Origin: an uncultured Verrucomicrobiae bacterium | GTDB taxonomy: Bacteria > Verrucomicrobiota > Verrucomicrobiia > Verrucomicrobiales > Akkermansiaceae | Length of the DNA stretch: 37,514 bases | Assembly (NCBI GenBank): GCA_937957985.1 | Contig: CALGOH010000027.1 | Location: 1 to 37,514 of the forward strand | Direction: 5' to 3' | In this document: positions 8,005 through 14,355 of the stretch, in pieces | Position numbering within the stretch: the first letter of the stretch is position 1 | Layout of the letters: every line of letters begins with the position of its first letter | Position numbers and translations under genes: made by a program | The notes under the pieces: generated by a model | Seen by the model: the letters and a program-made list of their open reading frames with translations, nothing else | What the model was told of the DNA's origin: nothing | Databases searched by the model: none

Positions 8005-8532
8005 TCATGCGGCGTGGCTCAGCATCAGGGCGTTGGCCCCGAGGAAGAGGCTGAAGCCGATGGAGGAGGTCATGGCCGTCCAGAAGGTGGGATGGATCGG
8101 ATGCAGCAGGGTGAAGGCGAGCGACGCGACCAGGAACAGGGAGCGCAGCGCCATCAAGGGCCTCGCGGGGTCGAAGTTCTCGATGTCCCATCGGACCACA
8201 TCCACCGCGAATCCGAGGAAGCTCGACAGCCCTTCGAGTGCCGGGCCCGTGGCCACCGCCATGCAGGCAAACAGCAGCACCACGTGGAGGAGGAAGGCGG
8301 TGAGGACGGTCGCGCCGCGCCACTTCCAGCCGAAGAGGATTGGCCAGGCATGGGCTGCCCAGCCGACCAGCAGGGTCACCGGCACCCAGAGCAGCAGCCA
8401 TGTTTCTTCCTTCGTCAACTCCACCATGACCCAGATCCAGGCGGCGATGGCAGGGAGCGACAGGACGAGGCCGAGCCAGTTCATCCGGTGCTTCCACCGG
8501 CGTTCGGGTTCCGCGGTCACCGGGGGATTCAT
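8005..8532 (-). CDS. Multi-pass membrane protein of unknown function
   Basis: About 175 residues if the ATG at 8532 (MNPPVTAEPERRWKHRMNW) is used; the frame is open further upstream but that part (serine- and arginine-rich) reads like non-coding sequence. Four or five hydrophobic segments are visible: WLGLVLSLPAIAAWIWVMV, TWLLLWVPVTLLVGWAAHAW, TVLTAFLLHVVLLFACMAVA, LMALRSLFLVASLAFTLLH and FWTAMTSSIGFSLFLGANAL. No charged catalytic motif or known domain was recognised. It is divergent from the PEP-CTERM gene and upstream of the beta-propeller gene, with a 67-base gap. Confidence 0.65.
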   Translation of the reverse strand: MNPPVTAEPERRWKHRMNWLGLVLSLPAIAAWIWVMVELTKEETWLLLWVPVTLLVGWAAHAWPILFGWKWRGATVLTAFLLHVVLLFACMAVATGPALEGLSSFLGFAVDVVRWDIENFDPARPLMALRSLFLVASLAFTLLHPIHPTFWTAMTSSIGFSLFLGANALMLSHAA

Positions 8533-8699
8533 TGAATGTGGATCGCCACTTGTCGATTCCGGGCTTCGATTCGGATCTGCAACGAACGCTGCTCCCACTG
8601 CCGACTCCACCCTGAAGCAGGACACCCGTGACCGGTGATGGGACATGTCGTCACCCTCCGATCGGGTGATTGCATCCGTCCATGCCGGAAGAAGCGACC

Positions 8700-8728
8700 T
8701 TGACACTTGGAAGCGGGGCTTCTGGACT
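8700..8728 (+). promoter_or_regulatory. Candidate promoter of the PEP-CTERM gene
   Basis: TTGACA at 8700-8705 is a consensus -35 box; 17 bases later is TGGACT (8723-8728), a weak -10. The predicted start of transcription falls on the first ATG at 8735, 35 nt after the box. The 200-base divergent gap (8533-8734) shows no other feature. Confidence 0.45.
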
Positions 8729-8734
8729 AGGAGC

Positions 8735-9427
8735 ATGATGCGGAGAATCGGCTTCATCCATCCGTCCCGCTCGATCTGTTCGAAGGCGCTGTGTCCGATC
8801 ATCCTGGCCGCGCTGCTCTCGTGGCCGGGTGCTTCGGCGGTGATTCATGTTTGGACTGGTGGCATCGCGACCGCCGACGCCAATGTGTCGGGGGAGGAGA
8901 TCTTCCGAATCGCCGACCTCGACGACGCGGCGACCGGCGGCGCTTACGCCCTGAACGGGGGATCGGTCCCGGAGTTTCGCGTTGAGTTCGAAGCCTTCAA
9001 TCCGGAGCAGCCGCGGGTGGTGAACACCTGGTTTGCCCCGATTGCGGTGTCGGATGAACTCGGAGGGGTCGGCCTGAGACAGTTTGCCTTCGGCGAGCAG
9101 ATTGGCCCGACACTCACCATCGATTGGGGCGGCTTCGGGGCCATGGAGACCCTGACCGAAACCACGATCTGGAACACCAACAGCGTGGGCTACGCCGGGT
9201 TCCGCGTGGATAGGGGCAGCGGGAATTTTCACTATGGATGGGCTCTTTTCGACTACCGAGATGGCGACGACCAGATCGAGTTGTTGGCTTTCGCTCTGGA
9301 GAGCGAGCTCAACACTCCCATCCTCGCAGGCGCTGTTCCCGAACCTGCAACCGGCCTGCTCCTCGGCGCCGCCGCCGGTCTCGGCACCCTGGTTCGCCGG
9401 CGCTCCCGGAGCAGCGGCCTCCACTGA
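8735..9427 (+). CDS. PEP-CTERM sorted secreted protein
   Basis: A 230-residue exported protein. ATG codons at 8735 and 8738 are both possible; an AGGAG at 8729-8733 fits 8738 better as a ribosome site, while the promoter fits 8735. The N-terminus contains a signal peptide (CPIILAALLSWPGASA). The central region is beta-rich and Asp/Gly-rich (VSGEEIFRIADLDD, WGGFGAME) with no known enzyme motif. The last 30 residues are a textbook PEP-CTERM signal: VPEPATG, a hydrophobic helix LLLGAAAGLGTLV, then RRRSR. Such proteins are processed by an exosortase (EpsH-type) and carried to the outer surface, usually with exopolysaccharide. No exosortase is in this window. Confidence 0.85.
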   Translation: MMRRIGFIHPSRSICSKALCPIILAALLSWPGASAVIHVWTGGIATADANVSGEEIFRIADLDDAATGGAYALNGGSVPEFRVEFEAFNPEQPRVVNTWFAPIAVSDELGGVGLRQFAFGEQIGPTLTIDWGGFGAMETLTETTIWNTNSVGYAGFRVDRGSGNFHYGWALFDYRDGDDQIELLAFALESELNTPILAGAVPEPATGLLLGAAAGLGTLVRRRSRSSGLH

Positions 9428-9431
9428 TATT

Positions 9432-9758
9432 CTAGACCAGCGGATACTCGCCGTCTTCATCCACACCGACCCAGCCGAGCTGGTGGAAGGCGGCGAAGAT
9501 CGCCAGGCGGGGGTCGTTCGGCTCGTCCTCGGCGTGCTCGATGGTGGCGGTGCTCGCGAGGCCGCGCATCGATTCGATGCTGATGACCGTCTCGCAGCCC
9601 TCGAGCTGGATCCAGTCGCCCCAGTCCTTCGCCTCGTGTCGCGCCTCCAGCTTCTGCTTCCTCAGCGCGTCAACCACTTCGCGGATGGTGCAGGGGCCTT
9701 CTCCTTCGGGGGTCTGGACGACGGTTTCCATGGTGTCGATTTCAAGAAGACCTGCCAT
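9432..9758 (-). CDS. Conserved-looking small hypothetical protein
   Basis: About 108 residues from the ATG at 9758 (MAGLLEIDTMETVVQ); a second in-frame ATG at 9731 would give 99 residues. Neither has a clear ribosome site. The predicted protein is acidic and well ordered: TIREVVDALRKQ, GDWIQLEGCETVISIESM, and AIFAAFHQLGWVGVDEDG, with alternating helix and strand. No signal peptide or membrane segment. Function not recognised. It ends 5 bases from the convergent PEP-CTERM gene. The frame is open up to 9905, but the extra part is basic and lies next to a tandem repeat, so I excluded it. Confidence 0.6.
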   Translation of the reverse strand: MAGLLEIDTMETVVQTPEGEGPCTIREVVDALRKQKLEARHEAKDWGDWIQLEGCETVISIESMRGLASTATIEHAEDEPNDPRLAIFAAFHQLGWVGVDEDGEYPLV

Positions 9759-9911
9759 GCTTTTCAAGGGCAACCGGTCCGTCACCGTGACATCGCAGGC
9801 ATCGGTGGTCACCGGCACCCGATGCGAGATCGGGAACCGGCCCGCGGGAATGCGCACGGCGCCCCGCCGGATTTGCTTCGGTGTCCGGTTGGACGAGGAG
9901 CGCATCTTCCA

Positions 9912-9947
9912 GACACGGAGGCGCGGAGAAAACGGAGGTCTCGGAGC
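9912..9947. repeat. Degenerate short tandem repeat (ACGGAG-type)
   Basis: GACACGGAGGCGCGGAGAAA and the following ACGGAGGTCTCGGAG are imperfect copies of a roughly 9-base unit CACGGAGGC. It lies in the gap between two divergent small genes. Confidence 0.5.
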
Positions 9948-9976
9948 GTGAAACGGTTCAGGAGGAAGGAAGGTGA

Positions 9977-10216
9977 TTGGGTTCCTCTGATAAGGCCCTG
10001 GACCTCACGCTCATGCCCAACCCGCCCGCCGTCATCCGCGGCGAGGACGAAACGCACGCCCTCCGGACCATGATGGAGCTCGCCCTGAAACACGGCCCCG
10101 ACCTCTCGGCTGAGGACGTGGAGCGTTCTTCGCTGACGATCACCCGGGAGGACGGCGAACTGCGGTCGCTGACCGACGGAGACGGCTTCACGCTGCGGTT
10201 CGCGGCCGCAAGGTGA
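9977..10216 (+). CDS. Small acidic hypothetical protein
   Basis: A 79-residue frame from TTG at 9977. AGGAGG lies at 9960-9965 and more purines (GGAAGG) up to the TTG; the first ATG is at 10013 (67 residues) and has no ribosome site. The sequence (RGEDETHALRTMMELALKHG, then LSAEDVERSSLTITREDGEL, then DGDGFTLRF) has a helix followed by two strands and an acidic composition like real small bacterial proteins, whereas the antisense frame is Ser/Arg-rich. No known domain. The call is moderate because of size. Confidence 0.5.
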   Translation: MGSSDKALDLTLMPNPPAVIRGEDETHALRTMMELALKHGPDLSAEDVERSSLTITREDGELRSLTDGDGFTLRFAAAR

Positions 10217-10309
10217 GGTGAAGAGTTCAGGCCGGCTCGACAACATCGGGCTGGCTCGACGGGATCTTTGCCGCCGGAGTTTCATACCTCCCTTCGACAT
10301 CCGGACCGG

Positions 10310-11104
10310 TCACGGGTTGAATCCCTCGAAGCCCGACTGCTTGCGCCATCGCTCCGCGGCGTCCGGGTCCTGCTCGGTCCAGGCCCGCAGGCCGTCGGCG
10401 ATCCACTGGTCGCGTCGCTTGTCGGGGACCCCCGCCTGCCTGGCCCATTCGACGGCACCGAAGGGATCGGATTCGATCCAATGGTCGAAGATCGTGTCCA
10501 TGAGGTCGATGCGCTCGAAATCGCCGAACTCGCCCGGCATTTCGATGTCCCGCGTCTCGGCCATCTTCATCGCTGCCCGCGGGTCCAGGTCCGCGGCCCC
10601 GAAAAACACGCTTTGCAGCGCCTTCAAATGGCGTCTCTCATCTTCAATGGCCGGAAGATCGGCAAGCGCGGCGTCGAAATCGATCCGCCCCCATTCCTGA
10701 TAGATGGCCATTTGGCGCACCAACGGCCGGAGGTCCTGATCCGCGCCTTCACCCAGGCGGCGGGCCAACTCGCCGTAGTAGGTTTCCGGGATCCGCGCCG
10801 TCAAACTGCGGTAGCGCAGGAGACAGCGCCGGGCCTCCTCGCGGTCGCTCCCGGAAATCGGCGTCAGGTCGAAGTCCAGCAGGGCCTGTTCCGCCTCCTC
10901 GAGGCTCGTGAACCGGGGTTCGCGCGTGCGGACCTTCCCGTCGTGTCCGCCGGCCGGGTCGGAATCCGCGGCCTGTCTGCTCACGTCACCGCCCCGCGCT
11001 TCCTTGCCGGGCTCGTCATCGCGCTGACTGACGATGTAGGCGGTGGTTCCGACCGCGGCGAGGGCGATCACGATGGCGGAGATCAGGGTGGCTTTCGTTC
11101 TCAT
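10310..11104 (-). CDS. Single-span membrane-anchored protein with helical repeats
   Basis: About 264 residues from the ATG at 11104 (MRTKATLISAIVIALAAVGTTAYIVS), an N-terminal membrane anchor or uncleaved signal, followed by an acidic low-complexity linker (REDDEPGKE-type) and a helical domain from about residue 60. The C-terminal part has repeat units with D-P-x-A-A-x-x-W, for example SDPFGAVEWARQAGVPD and QDPDAAERWRKQSGF, a pattern common in large verrucomicrobial TPR/Sel1-like exported proteins. Likely a protein-protein interaction module at the inner membrane. The frame stays open 48 codons upstream, but that part lies next to the transposase remnant and is not protein-like. No enzyme motif recognised. 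Confidence 0.65.
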   Translation of the reverse strand: MRTKATLISAIVIALAAVGTTAYIVSQRDDEPGKEARGGDVSRQAADSDPAGGHDGKVRTREPRFTSLEEAEQALLDFDLTPISGSDREEARRCLLRYRSLTARIPETYYGELARRLGEGADQDLRPLVRQMAIYQEWGRIDFDAALADLPAIEDERRHLKALQSVFFGAADLDPRAAMKMAETRDIEMPGEFGDFERIDLMDTIFDHWIESDPFGAVEWARQAGVPDKRRDQWIADGLRAWTEQDPDAAERWRKQSGFEGFNP

Positions 11105-11304
11105 CAGGAGGGTCAAGGTGGTGAAGCTTGGGGAGAATGCGATGCTCTTGGCACCGGCTGCGGTGCCGGCGAGTTCCAGGATGCGGGGAGCCACGGCGGC
11201 TCCGCTGCGGGTCGCGGTATCGAGCACCGTGGAAAACAGGCACTTCACAAGCGATCACGAAGCCGCCGCCGAAAATGTCCCGAAAAATCTTCCCGGGCTA
11301 GGGA

Positions 11305-11572
11305 TCAGTCGCTCTTTGACAGACCGGGGAGTTCCGCTGCGGGCTTCCTCGCCCGCTTCTCCAAGGTCGGCTCTCGCCGGATCCTCCCCACCTCCCGTCC
11401 CGCGGACGCGGGATGCCCCATCGCGAGACGTCGCCAAGCCACCGCTTCGACATCGACGTCCGTCCCCGAACCCACCATGCGACCAGCGCCTTCTCGTCCC
11501 GAAACCGCCCGCGACCCGCAAGCTCCACCGTCTCCCGCAAACCGTGGAATTTTGGGACCCCAGCCACGTTAA
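11305..11572 (-). pseudogene. Frameshifted C-terminal remnant of a REP-associated (Y1/IS200-like) transposase
   Basis: One frame reads EKALVAWWVRGRTSMSKRWLG; near 11432-11440 the continuation moves to another frame that reads RRLAMGHPASAGREVGRIRR and then PTLEKRARKPAAELPGLSKSD, ending at a TGA (complement 11305-11307). Joined, this looks like the C-terminal DNA-binding tail of RAYT transposases: an E/K-x-A-x-A-x-x-x-R-x-x-T-x-x-S-x-x-W helix followed by a MGH-P/x-S helix. One missing base restores the frame. Upstream the frame contains a TAG stop near 11620, and no HUH catalytic core is visible. So this is a decayed fragment. It lies 2-3 kb from REP/REPIN palindromes, which RAYTs mobilise in other bacteria. 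Assignment is from remembered family patterns, not a search. Confidence 0.55.
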
Positions 11573-11672
11573 ACTGCGAGGACTGGTACCATTCGAAGAA
11601 CTATCCGTTGCTCACCAAACCGAGACACATCTTCCGGGAAGTTCCTCACCGTGGAAAGCCAAGGCGAGCCGC

Positions 11673-12791
11673 CTAATCTAAGCGCCATTCGGGACCTTCC
11701 CCTGCTAACTCGCCATTTTCAAAATGCTGAGTCTCAATGACTCTGCCTCTTTTGTCCCAAGTTTTCCATTCTCCATGCTTTTCTCCTGAGCGGTAGTAGC
11801 CTTCCTGCGACTTCTTGCCGTTCTCGTGCCACGCGGCCCACTTGCCATCAAGTTTGTCGTCACTGAAGGCGGCTTCCTGGTCCTTGCTTCCGCTGGGGTA
11901 GAAGGTGCTCCAACTGCCCTCCCGCTTGCCGCTGGTGTATTGGCCCTCCTCGCGTCTTTCTCCGTTGTCATGCCATGCGGACCACGGTCCCTCACGGAGG
12001 CCAGATTGATAGTTCACCTCTTGTGCCAGTTGGCCGTTTTCGTGCCAGAAGCTTTCGATTCCGTGTCGTACGCCGTCTTGGAGTTCAACCTTCTGCTCCA
12101 TTTGGCCATTTCGATAGTAGAAGGCAATCGTGCCATCTCCATCTTTCACGTTCGTAATCGGACAGCTGGTTCCATTGGGCTTCCAAGCTACCACCTCATG
12201 GATCAAGCCTTCTCTGTAAGTGAACTCGGCTCTTCTCTGACCACTTTGATACCACAGCGTCCATTTCCCTTCTCGGAGATTGTTTCGATAGTCACCCTCG
12301 GAGGCTTTAGTTCCGTTCTCATGCCAAGTCGTGCACCGGCCATTCCTCTTTCCGTTTCTCACGAAATACTTGGTGGAGATATCCCAGTGACTTGACTCCT
12401 TCTCCCAGACCCACCCGGTGTAGGGACCACGCTGGTCGTCACTGATCCAGAACCACAACTCGTCGCCGTCCTTGCCTCCTTTGGTGAGTTCACTCCTCGC
12501 GACAGATGGGACTGAGACCTGCTTGTAGATCAAGAAACCGGTGATAGCCCCAATCAATGCAATCGAGCCTAAAATCACCAATGCCCGTCTGGACTTCAGC
12601 AGCGAGAATCGCGGCAATCTGATTGATTTGAGGTGGCGGAACATTCTCGGGGACCGTGAGAGCCAGTTGAGCGGGGCGCTCCAGTTCCAGCGGTTCATGG
12701 TCACGGCGTAGAGGATTACCAAGCTGAGGAGCGCACAGCCTATGAGAATTCCCAAACCGGTAGTGATTTCGGCGATCAGGTTGAGAGTCAT
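11673..12791 (-). CDS. Membrane-anchored MORN/YwqK-type repeat protein
   Basis: A 372-residue protein starting MTLNLIAEITTGLG. Two membrane segments lie at about residues 9-30 (GLGILIGCALLSLVILYAV) and 69-88 (ALVILGSIALIGAITGFLIY). After a soluble linker with a DDQRGPYTGW-like GYF_2-type motif near residue 118, the rest is about nine tandem repeats of 20-24 residues with G-x-x-x-G-x-W-x-x-W-H-x-N-G-x-x-x-x-E-x-x-Y-x-x-G, for example REGPWSAWHDNGERREEGQY. This is the MORN-variant repeat of the YwqK family. The family is often labelled antitoxin, but function is unproven and structural roles are likely. By eye this gene is clearly poorer in GC than its neighbours and uses many A/T-ending codons, suggesting recent acquisition. 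Confidence 0.82.
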   Translation of the reverse strand: MTLNLIAEITTGLGILIGCALLSLVILYAVTMNRWNWSAPLNWLSRSPRMFRHLKSIRLPRFSLLKSRRALVILGSIALIGAITGFLIYKQVSVPSVARSELTKGGKDGDELWFWISDDQRGPYTGWVWEKESSHWDISTKYFVRNGKRNGRCTTWHENGTKASEGDYRNNLREGKWTLWYQSGQRRAEFTYREGLIHEVVAWKPNGTSCPITNVKDGDGTIAFYYRNGQMEQKVELQDGVRHGIESFWHENGQLAQEVNYQSGLREGPWSAWHDNGERREEGQYTSGKREGSWSTFYPSGSKDQEAAFSDDKLDGKWAAWHENGKKSQEGYYRSGEKHGEWKTWDKRGRVIETQHFENGELAGEGPEWRLD

Positions 12792-12830
12792 GGCGGGTGA
12801 TTCAGATACGCCTCCTACGCAGCTTCTCCT

Positions 12831-12968
12831 TCAGGGTAGATCGGGGAGGGGAGTTGCGGGTAGGCGCGGAAGTGTGTGGTGGAAGACCTCGGCCGCCCGT
12901 TCTTGGACGTCGCTCTCCTCGTAGGCATCCACCTGGAGGCCGCTGGCGTCACTCCAGAGGAAGTCCAT
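12831..12968 (-). CDS. Possible 45-residue ORF downstream of higA
   Basis: An ATG at 12968 opens MDFLWSDASGLQVDAYEESDVQERAAEV, ending at TGA (complement 12831-12833). It starts 21 bases after the higA stop on the same strand and has an acidic, helix-like composition, so it could be the end of a HigA-coupled operon or a remnant of a longer gene. No homolog is recognised and there is no obvious ribosome site. Confidence 0.3.
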   Translation of the reverse strand: MDFLWSDASGLQVDAYEESDVQERAAEVFHHTLPRLPATPLPDLP

Positions 12969-12989
12969 GGGGTCCTCGCAGTTTAAGCT

Positions 12990-13289
12990 TCAGCTGGATG
13001 CGGACAGTTCCTCGGCGGGCTTGATGCCGGAGGTCAGTTTCTTGCGGTCCTTGGCGAGGGCGCGGAAGTCGCACTCGACCTGGAGGCCGTGCCAGAAGGC
13101 GTCGGACTGGCCGAAGAAGGCGCCGAATCGGAGCGACATGGCGGGGGTGATGGAGCGCTTGCCGTGAACGATCTCGTTGATGGCGCGCGGCGCGACGCCG
13201 ATGGCGCGGGCCATGGCGTTCTGGGAGATGCCCATGGGCTTGAGGTATTCCTCGAGGAGGATTTCGCCGGGGGTAATCGGTGGATTCAT
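12990..13289 (-). CDS. higA: HigA-family addiction-module antitoxin (no HigB partner seen)
   Basis: A 99-residue XRE-type protein. It starts MNPPITPGEILLEEYLKPMG, the hallmark N-terminus of HigA antitoxins, followed by the helix-turn-helix ISQNAMARAIGVAPRAINEIVHGKRSI (about residues 20-46), then TPAMSLRFGAFFGQSDAFW, the conserved dimer segment. HigA binds DNA as a dimer and represses its own operon; it normally neutralises the HigB ribonuclease encoded just upstream. The upstream 200 bases here hold no HigB-like frame, so this is an orphan or its toxin was lost. A perfect inverted repeat covers its promoter. RNA would start near the ATG, so the transcript looks leaderless. Confidence 0.9.
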   Translation of the reverse strand: MNPPITPGEILLEEYLKPMGISQNAMARAIGVAPRAINEIVHGKRSITPAMSLRFGAFFGQSDAFWHGLQVECDFRALAKDRKKLTSGIKPAEELSASS

Positions 13290-13293
13290 GGGT

Positions 13294-13324
13294 ATAACGT
13301 ATGACGTTATAGGGGTGCGGTCAA
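13294..13324 (-). promoter_or_regulatory. higA promoter with overlapping palindromic operator
   Basis: On the minus strand TTGACC (complement 13319-13324) is a -35 box; 17 bases on is TACGTT (13301-13296). Over the -10 lies a perfect inverted repeat ATAACGT-ATG-ACGTTAT at 13294-13310, four bases from the higA start. An operator of this shape over the -10 is what HigA autorepression needs. Confidence 0.7.
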
Positions 13325-13471
13325 TGAAAGGGGTCCGTCTCGTTTTTCGAGCATTCGGATGGGAGCCGTCATCGGTTCGGTGGGCGGAATCGGGCGTGCA
13401 TGGTCACGGTCTAGCAGGCCGCTGGATCGAAGGGAAGGCATAGAGGGAGGTCGGCTCGGGGAGAGTGAGTG

Positions 13472-13489
13472 ATCGACAGGAATGTCGAT
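13472..13489. repeat. REP-like palindrome (single copy)
   Basis: ATCGACA-GGAA-TGTCGAT: 7-bp stem with 4-base loop, flanked by TCTCC. Read on the minus strand (GGAGAATCGACATTCCTGTC) it matches the pattern of the two REPIN arms at 14284-14355. It lies just after the stop of the broken kinase-like gene. Confidence 0.6.
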
Positions 13490-13494
13490 TCTCC

Positions 13495-14201
13495 TTAATC
13501 GAGGAGGCTTTTCAGTTCATCGGTAAGTTCGGCGAGAACGAGGTCGATGGGGAGGACGCCGAACTCGGTTTTCTTGAAGTTGGGCTTTCGCGCATCGAGG
13601 AGCACGAGGCCCTCTTCGGCGTGCCACCATGCGGAGCCCATGAGCTGGATCGGAAGGTCCTGTCGATCAGGCGGGACGCGTTTTCAACCCGCCGTTTCCA
13701 GAACATCGCGAATCTCGTTCTCGGTGGGCTCTCCACCCCGGAGGGTGGGCTGGGTAATGACGAATCGATCGCCCCGGGTGAGTCCGACGATCCGGATGTC
13801 ATCGCCGAACATCTGGTTCTGCAATTCGAGACGACGAAGATATTCCGTGGGCAGGGCCCGCTCGATCCCGAGTTTACCCTGCGCGGTCAGGACCGGAACC
13901 CAGGCTTCGTTCTTCTGGTGCTTCTCGACCCGCTGACCTCGGAACCTGACGACGTGCTCGGTGCCGCGGGCGTCGATATTCGAGGTCTTCGGGAATTCGA
14001 CCGAGGGGAGAAGGCCGGATTCGGCTATCGCCTTCCGCTGGGCCGCGAAGGTTTCGAGACGCTCCCTGCCTTTGACGAAACCCGCAGCTCCTCCGGAGTC
14101 TGCGCCACGAACTGCGCGCGCGACATCACCCGGGAGGAGGAAAGGCTCCTCGCCTCGCTCATCTGCTGGGCGATCTTCCTGTGGATCTCGGTTTTCGGCA
14201 T
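13495..14201 (-). pseudogene. Broken kinase-like gene (Kinase-PolyVal type)
   Basis: Three pieces line up in order. From the ATG at 14201: MPKTEIHRKIAQQMSEARSL to AQTPEELR. Near 14081-14084, in a CGGG run, reading must move by one base to continue GFVKGRERLETFAAQRKAIA. This runs to LETAG and an in-frame TGA (complement 13684-13686); past it the same frame continues KRVPPDRQDLPIQL, WWHAEEGLVLLDARKPNF, and FGVLPIDLVLAEL to TAA at 13495. The order (EHVVRF, then ALPTEYLRRLELQNQMFGDD, then RFVITQP, then LLDARKPNF and PIDLVLAEL) matches the kinase-like domain of phage/conjugative polyvalent proteins. The H/N-type catalytic loop is here a DARKPNF. Two lesions argue for decay; errors in assembly are the alternative. 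Confidence 0.6.
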
Positions 14202-14283
14202 CGCGGGGCAAGATAGGCGGATGCTGGCGGTTTTACGAGCGGATTTCCATCACCAACCCTGAGGGAGCGCGGGGGGATGACAG

Positions 14284-14355
14284 GCGGGAGGGCGGACACT
14301 CTTGTCCGCCGGGGTGGGTCGGGAAGATGTCAGACAGGAGTGTCTGACCTTCCTT
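14284..14355. repeat. REPIN: two inverted REP palindromes beside the mutS stop
   Basis: Left arm: GGCGGACA-CTCT-TGTCCGCC at 14291-14310 preceded by GGGAG. Right arm: GTCAGACA-GGAG-TGTCTGAC at 14329-14348 followed by CTTCC. The complement of the right arm reads GGAAGGTCAGACACTCCTGT, lining up with left GGGAGGGCGGACACTCTTGT. Two like hairpins in opposite orientation about 20 bases apart is the REPIN layout. It ends at the mutS stop codon and may also act as a mutS transcript end. Confidence 0.7.

Noticed and set aside
8533..8802. N-terminal extension of the membrane protein at 8005-8532
   Set aside because: The extension lacks membrane character and crosses the start and promoter of the divergent PEP-CTERM gene.
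9958..10191. Minus-strand 77-codon frame
   Set aside because: Ser/Arg-rich shadow of the plus-strand small acidic gene, which has a ribosome site.
13311..13470. HigB toxin upstream of higA
   Set aside because: All frames are short or Arg/Ser-rich and none has the conserved C-terminal HigB segment.
13684..13686. In-frame TGA read as selenocysteine
   Set aside because: Context is a position where Trp would fit; no known selenoprotein family and a second lesion (frameshift) is present upstream.
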